Shown: one piece after another, positions 1-10,799 of the stretch
How positions within the stretch are numbered: position 1 is the stretch's first letter
How the letters are laid out: each line of letters opens with the position of its first letter
Source of the DNA: Dicyema japonicum
Taxonomy: Eukaryota; Dicyemida; Rhombozoa; Dicyemidae
DNA length: 64,000 nucleotides
Direction of reading: 5' to 3'
Assembly: GCA_011109175.1 (NCBI GenBank)
Contig: RDEW01000018.1
Coordinates: 16,895-80,894, forward strand
Notes under the pieces: generated by a model
Seen by the model: only the letters and a program-made list of their open reading frames with translations
What the model was told of the DNA's origin: nothing
Databases searched by the model: none
Translations under genes and position numbers: made by a program

Positions 1-639
1 CTGTCCAGCCATTGAGAACAGACCTGAGCATTGTGCTTGAACTTTCCAAACAGGATTAACCCAACGTTTTGGATTACTACTAATTGAAAAATACACGCAT
101 GATTGGTGTATCCTTAAAACATCATCCTCAATGATCCTAGCCAACTTGAAGATCATTTGATCTGGACTATCTTTAATATTTAGGCACTGAAGTCTGACGA
201 ATTTAGATAGCAGAAAATAAAGATCATTAAATTGCAATTGAAGATCAACACGTAGACATTTGTTTTTATTCAGATTTCCACTTTTCTGTGAAATTTATCT
301 CAATTTTTACTTTTGACAAAAAATTATTTTTCCGTTTTTGTCATTTTTATAGTTTCCATATTTAGCAATTTTCAGTTTATCAGATAATTTCTAATTTTGC
401 TTACTTCTGACATACATTAGAATTTGCTATATGATGAACCACAATTAACCAATATTTGGATTATTCCAGCTTTGCTGATATTAAATTTTGATGTTTTTGA
501 TTTTTCAATCGGTCATGGAACAAATTAATATTTTCTTTGTCTCGTCTTGTCGCTGATTTGACATACCAATCTTTGCGTCTCTTTGTTAAGCGTTTTTTTC
601 ACTGAGAGTTCACAGATTTCTGGTGTTAACAATTTCATC
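1..639. other. AT-rich stretch, no gene recognised
   Basis: No open frame or RNA structure could be supported here. The minus strand may hold further decayed sequence from the LINE that starts at about 640, but no conserved motif is left to prove it. Confidence 0.4.
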
Positions 640-2520
640 TTATCTTCGATATGTTATTGTTGATGACAACTTGTAGGGTTCATTGAAGCATTTGAGACTG
701 AGACTTTCCAGAAGTCCATCGTTCCGTATTTTTAGCGGCAATTTTGGCTAGCTTCGATCTTCAAAGCCATAAGTCAGAGAGACATTTCCACGTGTTAGTC
801 TTCTTTTCACATTTTTATAACATTATCAACATGTGGCAAGAGTGATATTTGCATATCAAAAATCACCCCAAGTATCTTTTGAGATCTTCTAAACAGGACA
901 ATACCTTTTTTTGTTTTTAAATCGCTCGTCCGTCTTCCCATTCTCCAGGGATTTTTGTTTGGAAAATTTTCAAAGTAAGAATATTCCTCGACAATGAGTC
1001 GAAAGCTTTATGGACGTCAATGGAGCAAAGTACAGTCTTCATGTGTCCCGGCCAGTGCGAAAAATCATATCGTATAAAGTTAGTTAATGCTGATAAATGA
1101 GTCGAAGTAGATTTATCTTCTTTAGACCACATTGAAATAACAAATCGGGGAGAAAATCTTTCCAGGATTTTCGACAATAGACACAATAACGCGATCGGTC
1201 TGTATGAAGCCGGATCCTTTTTCGTTTGACGGAAGTGTGCAAGTTTCCATAAGGCTGGAATAAAATTTTTGTTAATAGAGTGGTTGAATATTTTCGTCAA
1301 TGCAGCGATTCCATAATACCCAAGATTCTTTAGGAGAATCATTGGAATTTTGTCCGTTTCGTTAAAATAGGTTGTTTTAAGACTTTCAATACATTTCTCG
1401 CGTCTTTTTCAGTAAAGTAAATCACATCAGGATCCTTTAAGGTTTACTGAGATATAAATGAGGTACATCCGACTTATGATCTTTGTGGGATATTTTTACG
1501 TAATTTTTTATCAGGTTATTAAAATCACTTTGGCTGTGATCCTCAGATGACCTTTCATCCTATCTTTAGACGGCTCGAATAGTTTTCAAACATTTGTGGT
1601 GGATCTATTTCGGTTCAAAGACGAGAGCATTCTGTGTTTTGAGGTCCCTGTTTTTTATTTCATTGTTCAAAGCCATCCATCGAAGCTTATCCTCAGTAGT
1701 TATTGGATATACTTTTCGAGTCGATTTCTTTCTTTTACGAAGGCCGTATCCCTTGCCGTAGTTAAGGTTAAGTTAGGCACAGATAGTGATCTCGCATCCA
1801 AGATAGTGCGGTTTACATAAGCGACTACTCTGTCATGGAAGTACTGCGAGTAACAGTCTACACGTTTGTAGCTAAATTGATCTTGAAACCTATTCCCAGT
1901 TAAGCTTTCTCTCTTTAACTAAGAATGACATTGTGGTCAGAGTTGTAAGTGACTGACTAGGTAGGTATTGCCGACATGCCGGAGAGTGATGTCTGGAGAA
2001 GTTAGTTGGTCTGGGGGTTCTCGTATGTTTCGACGGGTTATTCATGACCGTGAAAGGACCTTTCTGCGACATTAGTACTTTCCCCCTTGTTCGGATGGTT
2101 GACTTGCCAGCCATAGAGGGTGTTTGGTGTTGATATCCCTACCAATGATCACATCGTTCAAAGAAGCCAAAGTGGATAAATCAGGTATAGCAGAACCAGG
2201 AGGAGGCACGTAGATGTGTACAAAAATAATTTTTCCATTTATTGATCCAGGTGAGATTGCGTTGATTTCAGTAACATCGTTGTCTCCCAAAATGATGTCC
2301 ACACATTTAAGGTTTTCCGGTATAAAATGGGGAGACCACCTTCATCCGGTTATTCCGTATTGACTTGTATCAGGAAACAGTGTGGTAGGACTGTTTAAAA
2401 AAGAGTTTAGTCTCTTGAATCACAGCAATTTCAATCTCAGGTCATTCCAAAATTTTGCCTCTTATTCGATTGACGTTCAACTGTAGAACGGTCTCTCCGA
2501 GTAACAGCATTTATGATGAC
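640..2520 (-). mobile_element. Jockey-like LINE remnant (endonuclease + RT)
   Basis: Broken minus-strand non-LTR retrotransposon. Near 2500-2440 the frame reads LQLNVNRIRGKILE, the start of an APE-type endonuclease. At 2302-2072 come YVPPPGS and GRDINTKHPLW, equivalent to the NIYVPP and GDLNAKHP.W motifs of the LINE at 61.8 kb. At 1342-917 an RT piece reads SYRPIALL...SKILER and VLCSIDVHKAFDS (RT blocks 0-2). After a gap, 880-810 reads ILGVIFDM, an RT thumb motif, and 770-690 resembles the thumb region of the LINE at 22.7-23.3 kb. The YxDD box is lost, so an internal deletion separates palm and thumb. The element is inactive. Clade assignment rests on motif style only. Confidence 0.75.
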
Positions 2521-2830
2521 TGGGGATCCGAGCAAATAATTCCAGGCAGTAAATTCCCGAAAGATGACAAAACTTTTGAATATTTCTTTTCTGAAAATCT
2601 GCAATTGTAGATTTCGCATTTAATGTAATTTAATTCCAGTCCAGCTTTCGACAGTGCTGGAATTATAATCTCCAAATACCGGAAAACAATATCTGGGGGT
2701 TCTCCGATATCTGCATCATCCATATACCATAGGTTGAGGGGCAAGCGCGGAAATTCGGCGATTTTCTCTATTGCAAGACAAAACAATAGGGGTCCAAAGG
2801 GATCTCCCTGTTGCAATCCAGAATAGGAAT
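2521..2830 (-). mobile_element. RT fragment of the PHD/RLE LINE family
   Basis: Minus-strand reverse-transcriptase core: QQGDPFGPLLFCLA, then LWYMDDADIG (the YxDD box) and LNYIKCEIYN. The same order of motifs occurs in the longer family member just downstream (QQGDPLGPALFCLG, VWYLDDCTLGG, LNASKCEIVN). It abuts the Jockey-like endonuclease at about 2520, so one element has been cut by the other. No complete gene is present. Confidence 0.75.
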
Positions 2831-3178
2831 GGATTAAATAGTCCTCAAATATGTTTCAATTATATCAGATTTAGAAGAAAAAAATTCAAAATCAAGCAGA
2901 ATTTGGACAGTAAACTTGAATTAGGATTTTAAATTATTTAGAAATATGTGAGAAATTGCTTGATGATATAATCCAAATAATATTAGTATTTGGTTTTTCC
3001 TGAAAATAATTTACCTTTAATAAAATTTATTATTAGGAAACATGAGTAGTTAATTACTGAGTCCAGCGGATATGATCGAGTGGCTGTTACCTCTGACTAC
3101 TGCCAGGGATATCCTTTGGAAAAGCCACTCGGTTTCCCGACGCTCCCTCGAGGCTTTGGTCAATAGACACCCAAGTGC

Positions 3179-3766
3179 TCAAGAGACCGTCTTGGGGCCA
3201 AAGACTCCGCTCGTCTCGACGACCACTGGCTGTACATAGAAACGGTTTAGGAGGCTGCTGTATTTCTTTATTTTTGAGTTTTCATATAAACGGGAGGCCT
3301 CTCCCGCTTTCATTGCCGACCTCAAAAGTTTCGACTGGGAAAAGCTGTCAGTACAGGCAGCATCCCAAATTAAGCATTTGCCCCGATAGAAGGGGAAGAC
3401 AATAATTCCATCGGGTCGCTTCCCATCATCCCTACTCAAGCTCGTTGGCTCTAGAATGGATGGGTATCCCGCCAACTCGAGGGCGCGCTTCACCACTTTA
3501 TTTATAGCCTTGTGTCTAGCGAATCGATCTGCGCTTTTTCGACAAGAAAGGGCATGATGTCCATAGCAGTCGACCTTCCGGCCGCATCGGCACTCATGGG
3601 GTTGACAAACTTTCAATCCAAGTCTGATGGAGACTCCGGTGCGGACCGTTTCATCGTCTAGGTGAGTTCCCACGTTTCCAATGGGTAGGGCATTGATCCA
3701 AGCCCCGCTCCACTCGCATCTTGCAGTTAAAAGACAGGCTCGTCGGTGTTGGTTAGATATTTTCAA
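3179..3766 (-). pseudogene. Restriction-like endonuclease domain of the LINE
   Basis: 195 codons open on minus. A CCHC knuckle reads CRCGRKVDCYGHHALSC (C-x1-C-x8-H-x4-C), the knuckle found next to RLE domains. It is followed by RHKAINKVVKRALELAGYPS, then DGKRPDG and, 15 residues on, WDAACTDSFS, a PD...D catalytic arrangement. The tail RFYVQPVVVETSGVFGP matches the C-termini of the other family members. This domain alone is intact; it lies in a different frame from the RT upstream. Confidence 0.75.
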
Positions 3767-3779
3767 AAGCCTCTCGTAT

Positions 3780-5010
3780 TTATCCTCGCAACAGACTCAT
3801 AAAGGTCTCTCTGCCCGGTTGTTTGACTTTAGGGTGTACCAAATCTTCGATCTTTGACGACTCTGATGGGAGCTGGAGAATCATCATGATCAAATTCTGA
3901 TTGGAGTCCAATGAGGATTGATATGCCGGGTGTGCTAAATCAGATGGTGAGAGAATTCCGAGTCCACCAAAGCGAACGGGCAAGGTTGCTTGTTCCCATC
4001 CTTGTTCGTCGAATTCGACATTAGTAATACGTTCGGTCGTAGACCGGAATAGGGAGTCAATCGCCCCGAGTTGTTGCATTTTCAGGTAACATGGAGCTCC
4101 TCGAAGGACGTAATTTAATTTCTGCGTGGATAAAGCGTTTTTCATGAGAAAAAGAGAGGTATGTGCATCCAGCATCCCAAGGCGTAAAAAAGTTTTTCTT
4201 AGTTGCTGTTCTTTAGCCAACAGAGTGTCGTTAATTCCAGTTTCAGCCAGAGGGCATCCAAGTATTTCCAAATGATCCGGCTCGATTTCCGATATTTTAG
4301 GAATAATCCCCCGAAACATTAATAGGATCCGATTCCATTCATATCGGGAGAATCCATAATTAACAATTTCGCATTTGGATGCGTTTAGCTTTAAACCAAG
4401 CGTATCCAATTGGGTTAGTAATCTCTGTAGACAGTCATATACATTGTTAGGATGACCTCCCAGGGTGCAATCATCCAAATACCACACGTTCAGCGGAGTA
4501 GTAAGGCATCTCATGACACGGTCGACACCGAGGCAGAACAATGCCGGTCCTAGTGGGTCTCCTTGCTGAACCCACACACGACGAGGGAATGAAGTATTTC
4601 CCATGTACAAGACTGGACGGTTTTCCATACGAACAATGAACATAATTATATATAGACGGGTAATGGGTAAGACAATCTTCCAAAATTACATCGCGCCGTA
4701 TGGTATTGAAGGCGTTTTTTATGTCAATCTTGAGGACCACACAAGGCATGTTCGTTCTGTTTCCAGTAAACATCCGAACGGCATGAACCGCCGCCTCACA
4801 TCCACCAGGAGTACCGACCCCTACTTGGGTTGGTCGCAGTTGTTTGACAAGCATCGGAAGGATTGCTCTGCTAGCAAGTTTAGAAGCCAGTCGACGAAAA
4901 ACAAACCCAACAGCAATAGGACGAATTCCTCCTCCACATTTATCAAAGGCAATTAACTTGGCGGAAAACATAATATGACGGATTGCTTCTGGTAATCTTC
5001 CGGAAAGCAT
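3780..5010 (-). pseudogene. Reverse transcriptase domain of the PHD/RLE LINE
   Basis: Minus-strand RT in two overlapping frames. 5010-4471 has IAFDKCGGGIRPIAVGFVFRR (block 0/1), then VLKIDIKNAFNTIRRD (motif A, catalytic Asp). 4643-3780 has VQQGDPLGPALFCLG (motif B), NVWYLDDCTLGG (motif C, YLDD), LNASKCEIVNYGFS, and thumb motifs such as VRFGGLGILSPSDLAHPAY. The frame change falls between motifs A and B. All catalytic aspartates remain, so the lesion is mainly the frameshift. The RLE domain follows after about 13 bp. Confidence 0.8.
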
Positions 5011-5472
5011 TCTGTTGATTAACCTCGTTATAGCCGATAATAGCCGAACACCAGAGTTCCCCGTATTCTGATCAATTAAGTCTTTTAGGTGTCCTGGACG
5101 GAGTCCGTCAAGTCCCCACTGCTGCTTGGGGCGAATGAGAGGATCGCATCTTTCACGTCCCCCTCAGAAATAATCAGACTAGGTAATTCTCCAGAGCAAG
5201 TAGGGATCTGTTCGTCCACTGGCGGACCAGGATGTCGTTCAACCAGTGCATCGTAGGAGTGTTCAGTTGGCTCAATTAGACGGTTATGCTCTTCTAGAGT
5301 CCTCACGGCGGCCCGGACTCCACCCTCAGATAGTTTGCGATGTATCGCTCTTCCAATCTTTGTGTTTCTGAGGCATGGTTCTCGTGGTTTGAGGGCTTGA
5401 AGGTATATTCTCGGGAGTCACTGAACAAATTTCCATAAGAAAACAAGCAAATATTTTCCTTTACAAAAGACG

Positions 5473-5998
5473 TTAGCGATTCCTGATCTTTCCTCTTCTG
5501 ACAGGGCATACATAGCGTGTATGGTGCAAAGTAGAATAATCGTGTCCAATCACTGGGTCAGTCGAAAAAATTGCCCTTTCAATACAATCGTGTAAACAGT
5601 CGGCGGCAGGAACACGGGCAGCTTTTGGAATTTTGATCAATGATCCTCGTGTAGATGCCAGGTTTGCAATTGATTCAAGGGTTTTCTGGTAATCTATTGG
5701 TATTCGTTTAGGTGAATTAGGTGGAGTCGATGGTGCTTTAATCCCAGGAAGGAGGCATGCTTGGCAACACCAGTTGGTAATGGTGGTAAGGGCTTTTTTG
5801 GTCATTCCAACACATGACATGTGAAAAACCGACGAACAAACGACACAACATATCAGCCGCTTTTTTGTTAATTTTATTGCAAAATTCACAAAGCTCTTCT
5901 CTTTTGTCGATCTTGTGCATATTGCTTCTGGTTACTTTTTTCTCAATTACACCACACCACCACAACAGCACTATTAAATAGTTTTTAAAACACGCCAC
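5473..5998 (-). pseudogene. N-terminal PHD-like zinc finger of the LINE
   Basis: Two overlapping minus frames together give a Cys/His pattern CEFCNKINKKAADMLC, then CCVVCSSVFHMSCVGMTKKAL and WCCQACLLPG. The spacing C-x2-C...C-x2-C...H-x2-C...C-x2-C is that of a PHD finger. The copy at 10.4-10.7 kb repeats it (FHM.CAGMTKRALAVISDWHCRSCLLPD), which confirms the reading. The stretch between 5473 and 5010 is linker, with RPG and SSSGDL remnants shared with the second copy. Confidence 0.65.
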
Positions 5999-6388
5999 GA
6001 CTACTATCTCCTAATAACATCACCGACAGTGCGGTAAGGCCACCGCAGAATAGGCGGAGAAGGTTAGAGGGAATAAATACAAAAAGTTTCTCACACGTTA
6101 CGTGTGATTGCTGTCGAGACAATTTGAGCGATAAGCCGGAAGTTTTCGTCTTCTCCAGGAGCCTGGACGTCTGGGGGCAATATATTCACAAAGAAATCAT
6201 AATTTATTCGGAAACCTGAGAAATTGTGAATTATTTAGTTACATAAATTTAATTGAATACAAACAGAGAAGCATAAAAAACAGATTAAAAGATTTAAAAA
6301 CCATCATCAAATAAAACTAAATTAGAAAGTCCCAAATTCGGTGTCCATCCAATTAGGATCCTCCATGGCAGACGGAACCTAACAGTCA

Positions 6389-7195
6389 TTAATAAACCCC
6401 CACAAAGTTCATATTCATTTTATTGTCAAAGTCACCACTAGACCCGCCCTCAGAATTTGCTCTTTCCTCGACTTCTCCACCATCTTCTTTGTCAGCTTCT
6501 TCAGCATCTCTGTAGAAAAACATGTCGACCATGATCTCCCAGGGACATTGTCTGCTTACTGTTCCCTTCATTCTCAGAAATTCTCTTGCCAACAAATACC
6601 ACATTGTTCCGATAGCCTCCCTTCCCTACAAATGAAGACAACTCTGACCTTATTGTTGCATGGAATTACACAATCCACACCATTCGGGTGAGTGTTACTG
6701 TCACAAAAGGCAATAACTATAATCCCCCGTTTTGATGCCTCAAGAATGCACTGATGATCGATCTGAGGATTAGCCACCACCATAGCAAGAGGCTCAATGA
6801 ATTGTTTCTTTACATTTTTACTCAACCAATGTACCTGTCCTCTGTTTGTGAGCGAACCGGGAGTGAATCGCTGCACGGCAGAAGATGATCCAGTGTATTT
6901 GGAAAATTTCAATGCTCCCCTTTGAGCAAAAACGTGTCCACCAACTGCTACGATATCTTTGGTGTCGTTAATTGTAACGAGCAGACGACAGGCGATTTGA
7001 ATCTTTTCCACATAAGGTGTATGTCCATTATATTAGAACCTGTTTAAATTACTAATATCAACCAAATTTCTCATTTTTGTAAATATAATCACTCATCTTT
7101 TTGTTTACTCCAGGAGAAACAAGATGAGCTTTGGATGCAATTATAAGCTTCACATCCTCAGAGGTCATCGCCATTGAATTTATTCCATTAGACAT
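6389..7195 (-). CDS. RPSA: 40S ribosomal protein SA (uS2), three exons
   Basis: Ribosomal protein uS2/laminin-receptor-like protein of the small subunit. Exons 7195-7063, 7039-6649 and 6625-6389 are separated by GT-AG introns of 23 nt each (7040-7062, 6626-6648). Start ATG at 7195 gives [20 protein letters not shown], matching the family N-terminus; YIYKNEKFG precedes intron 1. Exon 2 has [25 protein letters not shown] and IPCNNK; exon 3 opens with [18 protein letters not shown] and [13 protein letters not shown], the hallmark uS2 segment, then an acidic Gly-rich tail. Splicing the second intron joins IPCNNK to [15 protein letters not shown] exactly as in other animals. Near 7010 the frame slips by one base beside a G/A run (tggaaaag): an assembly error or a real lesion. 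Confidence 0.9.
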
Positions 7196-7334
7196 CTATC
7201 TTAATTATAAAATCACTTTACTTTATCAACAGAATGAAAACGTGCTTGCAAATATATTTGTAATTAATTAAAAAAAATTATAAATAAATTAATTTTATTT
7301 ATTTAAGATTAATCATATTTGTTTAGCAAAGTTT
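7196..7334. other. Short AT-rich spacer upstream of RPSA
   Basis: About 140 bp of A/T runs between the RPSA start codon and a LINE scrap on the other strand. The RPSA promoter must lie in or beyond it; no TATA or initiator motif can be singled out. Confidence 0.4.
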
Positions 7335-7500
7335 TAATTTATATCCGTGGACATCACAAAAGCGTTCGACTCAGTCCCTAGGAAACTCCTAACAAAGAAA
7401 ATATACGAAACCAACATCCATCCAAACTGAAACTTTGGCTTGGAAACTTCCTAAATGGAAGACGAGCACAAGTACTCTGCAACAACATCGATTAGTCTTT
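7335..7500 (+). mobile_element. LINE RT scrap (motif A region)
   Basis: Plus-strand reading gives ISVDITKAFDSVPRKLLTKK, RT motif A of a Jockey-like LINE, then a decayed NGRRAQV.CN segment. It resembles the RT fragment at 27.2 kb in the same orientation. It is only about 165 bp, truncated at both ends. Confidence 0.7.
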
Positions 7501-7519
7501 TTTTTATAATTTAGTCATT

Positions 7520-8800
7520 TAGTGGTGGTTCTCGTTGTGGAATTGGTTTTTGAAATTGGAATTTTTTTGTATGTTCATTCTCGGTCCTGCAAATTTTCTA
7601 GACATTTAATTTATTAAGAATTCTGATCGCCCTGAACATTTTCGGACCGTGATCTAATTTTTGTAGTTCTAAGGCATTGAGATTCAGTTTATGAAATTCT
7701 TTCACTCTTTATATTCCTCTGTAATTCCCTTCTCTTTAACTTTTTTTTAAGGTTGCTATTGGCATCTTCTTTTCTGTGTCGTAAGTTTTTTTGTATTCTT
7801 GATAACTCTTGAATTTTCTTATATAGAATGTTGGTTGTGAGTCTTTACTAAAGTCAAGGTTGCAATTCTAATTTGGCGGGGAATTCCGTTTCAACTTTAG
7901 TCAGTTTGACTGACAGGTAGTCTCGAAATATGGTTGTTGATCCTTTTCACAAATCTTGTCCGAATGTCAGTATTTGTGCTCAATAATTCAACCAGGATCC
8001 TCGTGCCATGATGTGTTTTTGCAATTACGCCTTGGTTGGTTAATTTGAAGCGAGAAATGACTGTTTTGTGATCGCTTGATAGCAATGTGCCTCCATATGA
8101 TCGTGAATAGCATTCCTTTGGTTTTTCTTTGCATAATGTGTAGTCTATTTGATTGTAGATAGGTTTTGTCTCATCTCCAATTTTTTTTGTCACATGTTTT
8201 GCTAGATGTTTGAAAGCAGAATTGCATATTTACAGACCAGCTGCTATACAAAAGTCAGCAAGTGCATCTCCATTGGCGTTTCTTTTGCCTCTGCTGTGAC
8301 TTCCAATGAATCTTTCACCACTAAGCTTTCTTCCAACTTTTTAGTTCCTCTCACCTGCAATGAAAACATAATGGCATCCATGAATATCTTCGACAGTCAA
8401 AGACAGCAAAGTGTAGAATAGGTCAATTTCATCTGGATTTTCGCAGTTATACCCATGGTGGGAGCATAAATATTTATTATTGTTGCTAATTTATTGATAA
8501 TCCATATATGGATTATGCAAATCATCATTGATTTTCCAATGCTTTTCTATTGTAATGTTTTGATGCACCACATCGCCCATTCCATAGTGCCTACAGTCCG
8601 GTCCAGAAACAGAAATCTGTTTTACCTATAGTTTTCATCCAGTTCGGCGGATACTTTAGTTTCCTGAAGATATGCAACAGCCACTCCTTAATGCTGTAGA
8701 TCTTGACAAACAGATTTTTTCGTATTTCAGAACTGATTCCTCTTACATTAAAAGTCATTAAATTGAAATTCTTTCGTTCATAGTGTTTTTGAGACATTAA
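7520..8800 (-). mobile_element. LINE endonuclease fragment, family D
   Basis: Minus strand. 8797-8700 reads FNLMTFNVRGISSEIRKN (APE motif I), then near 8470 NIYAPTMG, then 8193-7897 reads YNQIDYTLCKEK...SRSYGGTLLSSDHKTVISRFKL, the IDYxL and SDH catalytic motifs of an APE endonuclease. A basic linker continues to about 7520, with no RT. A second copy of the C-terminal endonuclease lies at 31.4-30.8 kb. Frames are broken in several places. Confidence 0.75.
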
Positions 8801-9224
8801 GTACAGTCTTCTACAGAATCATTTAATTTAAATTAATTAATTTGACCGCAAAACACAGAATTTCGTAAAAGAAAGAAATCATCTAAAAATTCTCAAAAAA
8901 CGGATGTTAAGGGGAGAACCTGACTGCCTGACAATGAGATTAAAAAACAGTGTCAGAATAAAGGAAAGTGACTGAATAAAGTTACCAATCTGGATAAGTA
9001 AAAAAACCTATATAAAATTTGGAGCACTCATTATAATTTCAAAAATCCAGTAAAGAGTAACGAACTGGAAGATAATAAGGAAAAAACTCAATAAATAACA
9101 GCCTTCTTTACAAAAAGTAAGTAATGTTTCAATTAATTAAACCTTCCTTAGGCAGAACTCACACTTTATTTTAAAAAGTAAAAACAGTAATGTTAATTAA
9201 TTAATCTTTTCTTTTTTGTGAGTT
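8801..9224. other. AT-rich spacer, nothing recognised
   Basis: Two similar stretches, near 9125 and 9190, share a ttaattaa-rich core beside aaaaagtaa. Otherwise no coding or RNA signal is seen. Confidence 0.4.
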
Positions 9225-10790
9225 CCAAGGCTGCGGAAATCCAAAATTGATAACTTCACACTTCGAGGTATTTAGGGATAGGGATTCCATTTGGAATATC
9301 AAACTTTTCAAACAATCTAGTACATCCTCCGGATGGCCGCCCATGGTGCAATCATCCAGATATCACACACTCTCAGAGGAGTGGAATAATATCCTGTGAT
9401 ACGGGCAATTCCCAGGCTGAACAAGGCAGGCCCCAATGGGTCTCCTTGTTAGACTCCAGAAGACGATGAGATGTAGTATTGGCAGTGTACCAGACTGGAT
9501 GGTTTTCCGTACGAGCTATGATTATAGCTGTACACTGATTAGTGTATGTGAAGCAATTCTCCAGAATTGTATCACGTCGTATAGAGTTGAAGGCATTTTA
9601 ACGTCAATTTTGACGTGAGGAATGTTCTCGTTTTTTTCGTTGAATGTTCAGACAGCATGAACTGCCGTTTCACAACCTCCTGGTGTGCCGACCCTATTTG
9701 GGTCGGTTGTAGCTGTGTTATCAGCGTAGGCAGGATTGCTCTGTATACAAGCTTTGAGGACAACCGACGAAAAACCAGGCTGACAGCAATAGGGCGTATT
9801 CCCTCCGAATGCGATTTAACTTGTCGGAGAACATTACGTGGCGAATTGTTTCTGGTAGTTTCCCTGATAGCATCCTGTTCATTAGTTTGGTGATAGCCAA
9901 CACGAGCCGGATCCCAGAGTTGCCCGTGTTATGAGCAATAAGGTCTTTGAGGTAACCCGGACGGAGCCCATCTAGTCCTCCACTGCTGCTCGGGACGAAA
10001 GAGAGAATCCCATCTTTTACGTCCTCTTCAGAGACAAGTAGATTAGGTAATTGTCCTGGGCAAGGAGGAATCCAGTGGTCGTTGGGGAGACTTGGGTGTC
10101 GCTCAACAAGTGATGCGTAGGACTGTACAAACGGCTCAATCATCTCACGGCAGCACAGATTCCACCTTCAGAAAGTTTTCGACGGATCGCACTTCTTGAT
10201 CTCTGAGTATCCGAGATAATCGATGTTAGCTTCTCATGGTTTTGGGATCTGTAGGTGAGATTTTCTGAGTCTGCCAATAGGTTCCTTGAGGACAATGTGT
10301 ACACATTCTCCTTTACTAATGACGTAAGTGGTTTCTCTTCTTTCCCCCTCCTATGGAGTATGCATAGTTTGAATGGAGCGAAGCAAAATAATCGTATCCA
10401 ATCATAAGCAGTCCGCGACAGATATACAGGCAGCTTTGGGGATCCTGATCAGGAGTCTTAGTGTGTGAGGTTTGAGATCAATTCAAGTATTTCCTGATGG
10501 TCTAGTAGAACATGTTCAGAAAGGTAGCGTAAGGTCGAGTTTGTCGTATTATCTGGTAGGAGACATGACCGACAGTGCCAATCGGAAATGACAGCCAGGG
10601 CTCTTTTTGTCATTCCGGCACAGGCATGTGGAAGCCACACGAACAGGCCTTGCAGTGGATCATCCTCTTTCTTTTGTTCATTATGTTGCATTTTTTGAAG
10701 ATCTCATCTTTTGTAGTTTCCTGCATGTTCTTTTCAGATTTTCCTTTCTTTTTCTCTTCTTTTCTCTAGCACCACTACGACCACAACGAG
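9225..10790 (-). mobile_element. PHD-RT LINE, second copy, 3' truncated
   Basis: Same family as the element at 3.1-6.2 kb. The PHD finger is read at 10691-10458 (CAGMTKRALAVISDWHCRSC), the linker and RT N-terminus at 10143-9721 (HPSLPNDHWIPPCPGQLPN, SSSGGLDGLRPGYLKDL, LSGKLPETIRHVMFSDKLN), then motif A in decayed form near 9600 and a motif B/C relic near 9440-9340. The copy stops at about 9225 inside the SKCEVINFGF segment, so the thumb and RLE are missing. Loss of the 3' end is unusual for a LINE and suggests later deletion or interruption. Confidence 0.75.
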
Positions 10791-10799
10791 TAGCGTTCA

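Larger units (their letters stand above)
3060..6170 (-). mobile_element. PHD-RT-RLE non-LTR retrotransposon, near full length but broken
   Basis: Minus-strand element of about 3.1 kb carrying, in order, a PHD-like zinc finger, a reverse transcriptase and a C-terminal restriction-like endonuclease, with no APE endonuclease in front of the RT. That order is the R2-type arrangement in which one protein nicks the target and primes on it. The coding sequence is split over at least six frames, so this copy is dead. Related pieces occur at 2.5, 9.2-10.8, 46.3, 49.3 and 49.8-51.2 kb. Roughly 170 bp upstream of the PHD (6000-6170) is GC-richer and may be the 5' UTR. Confidence 0.8.
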
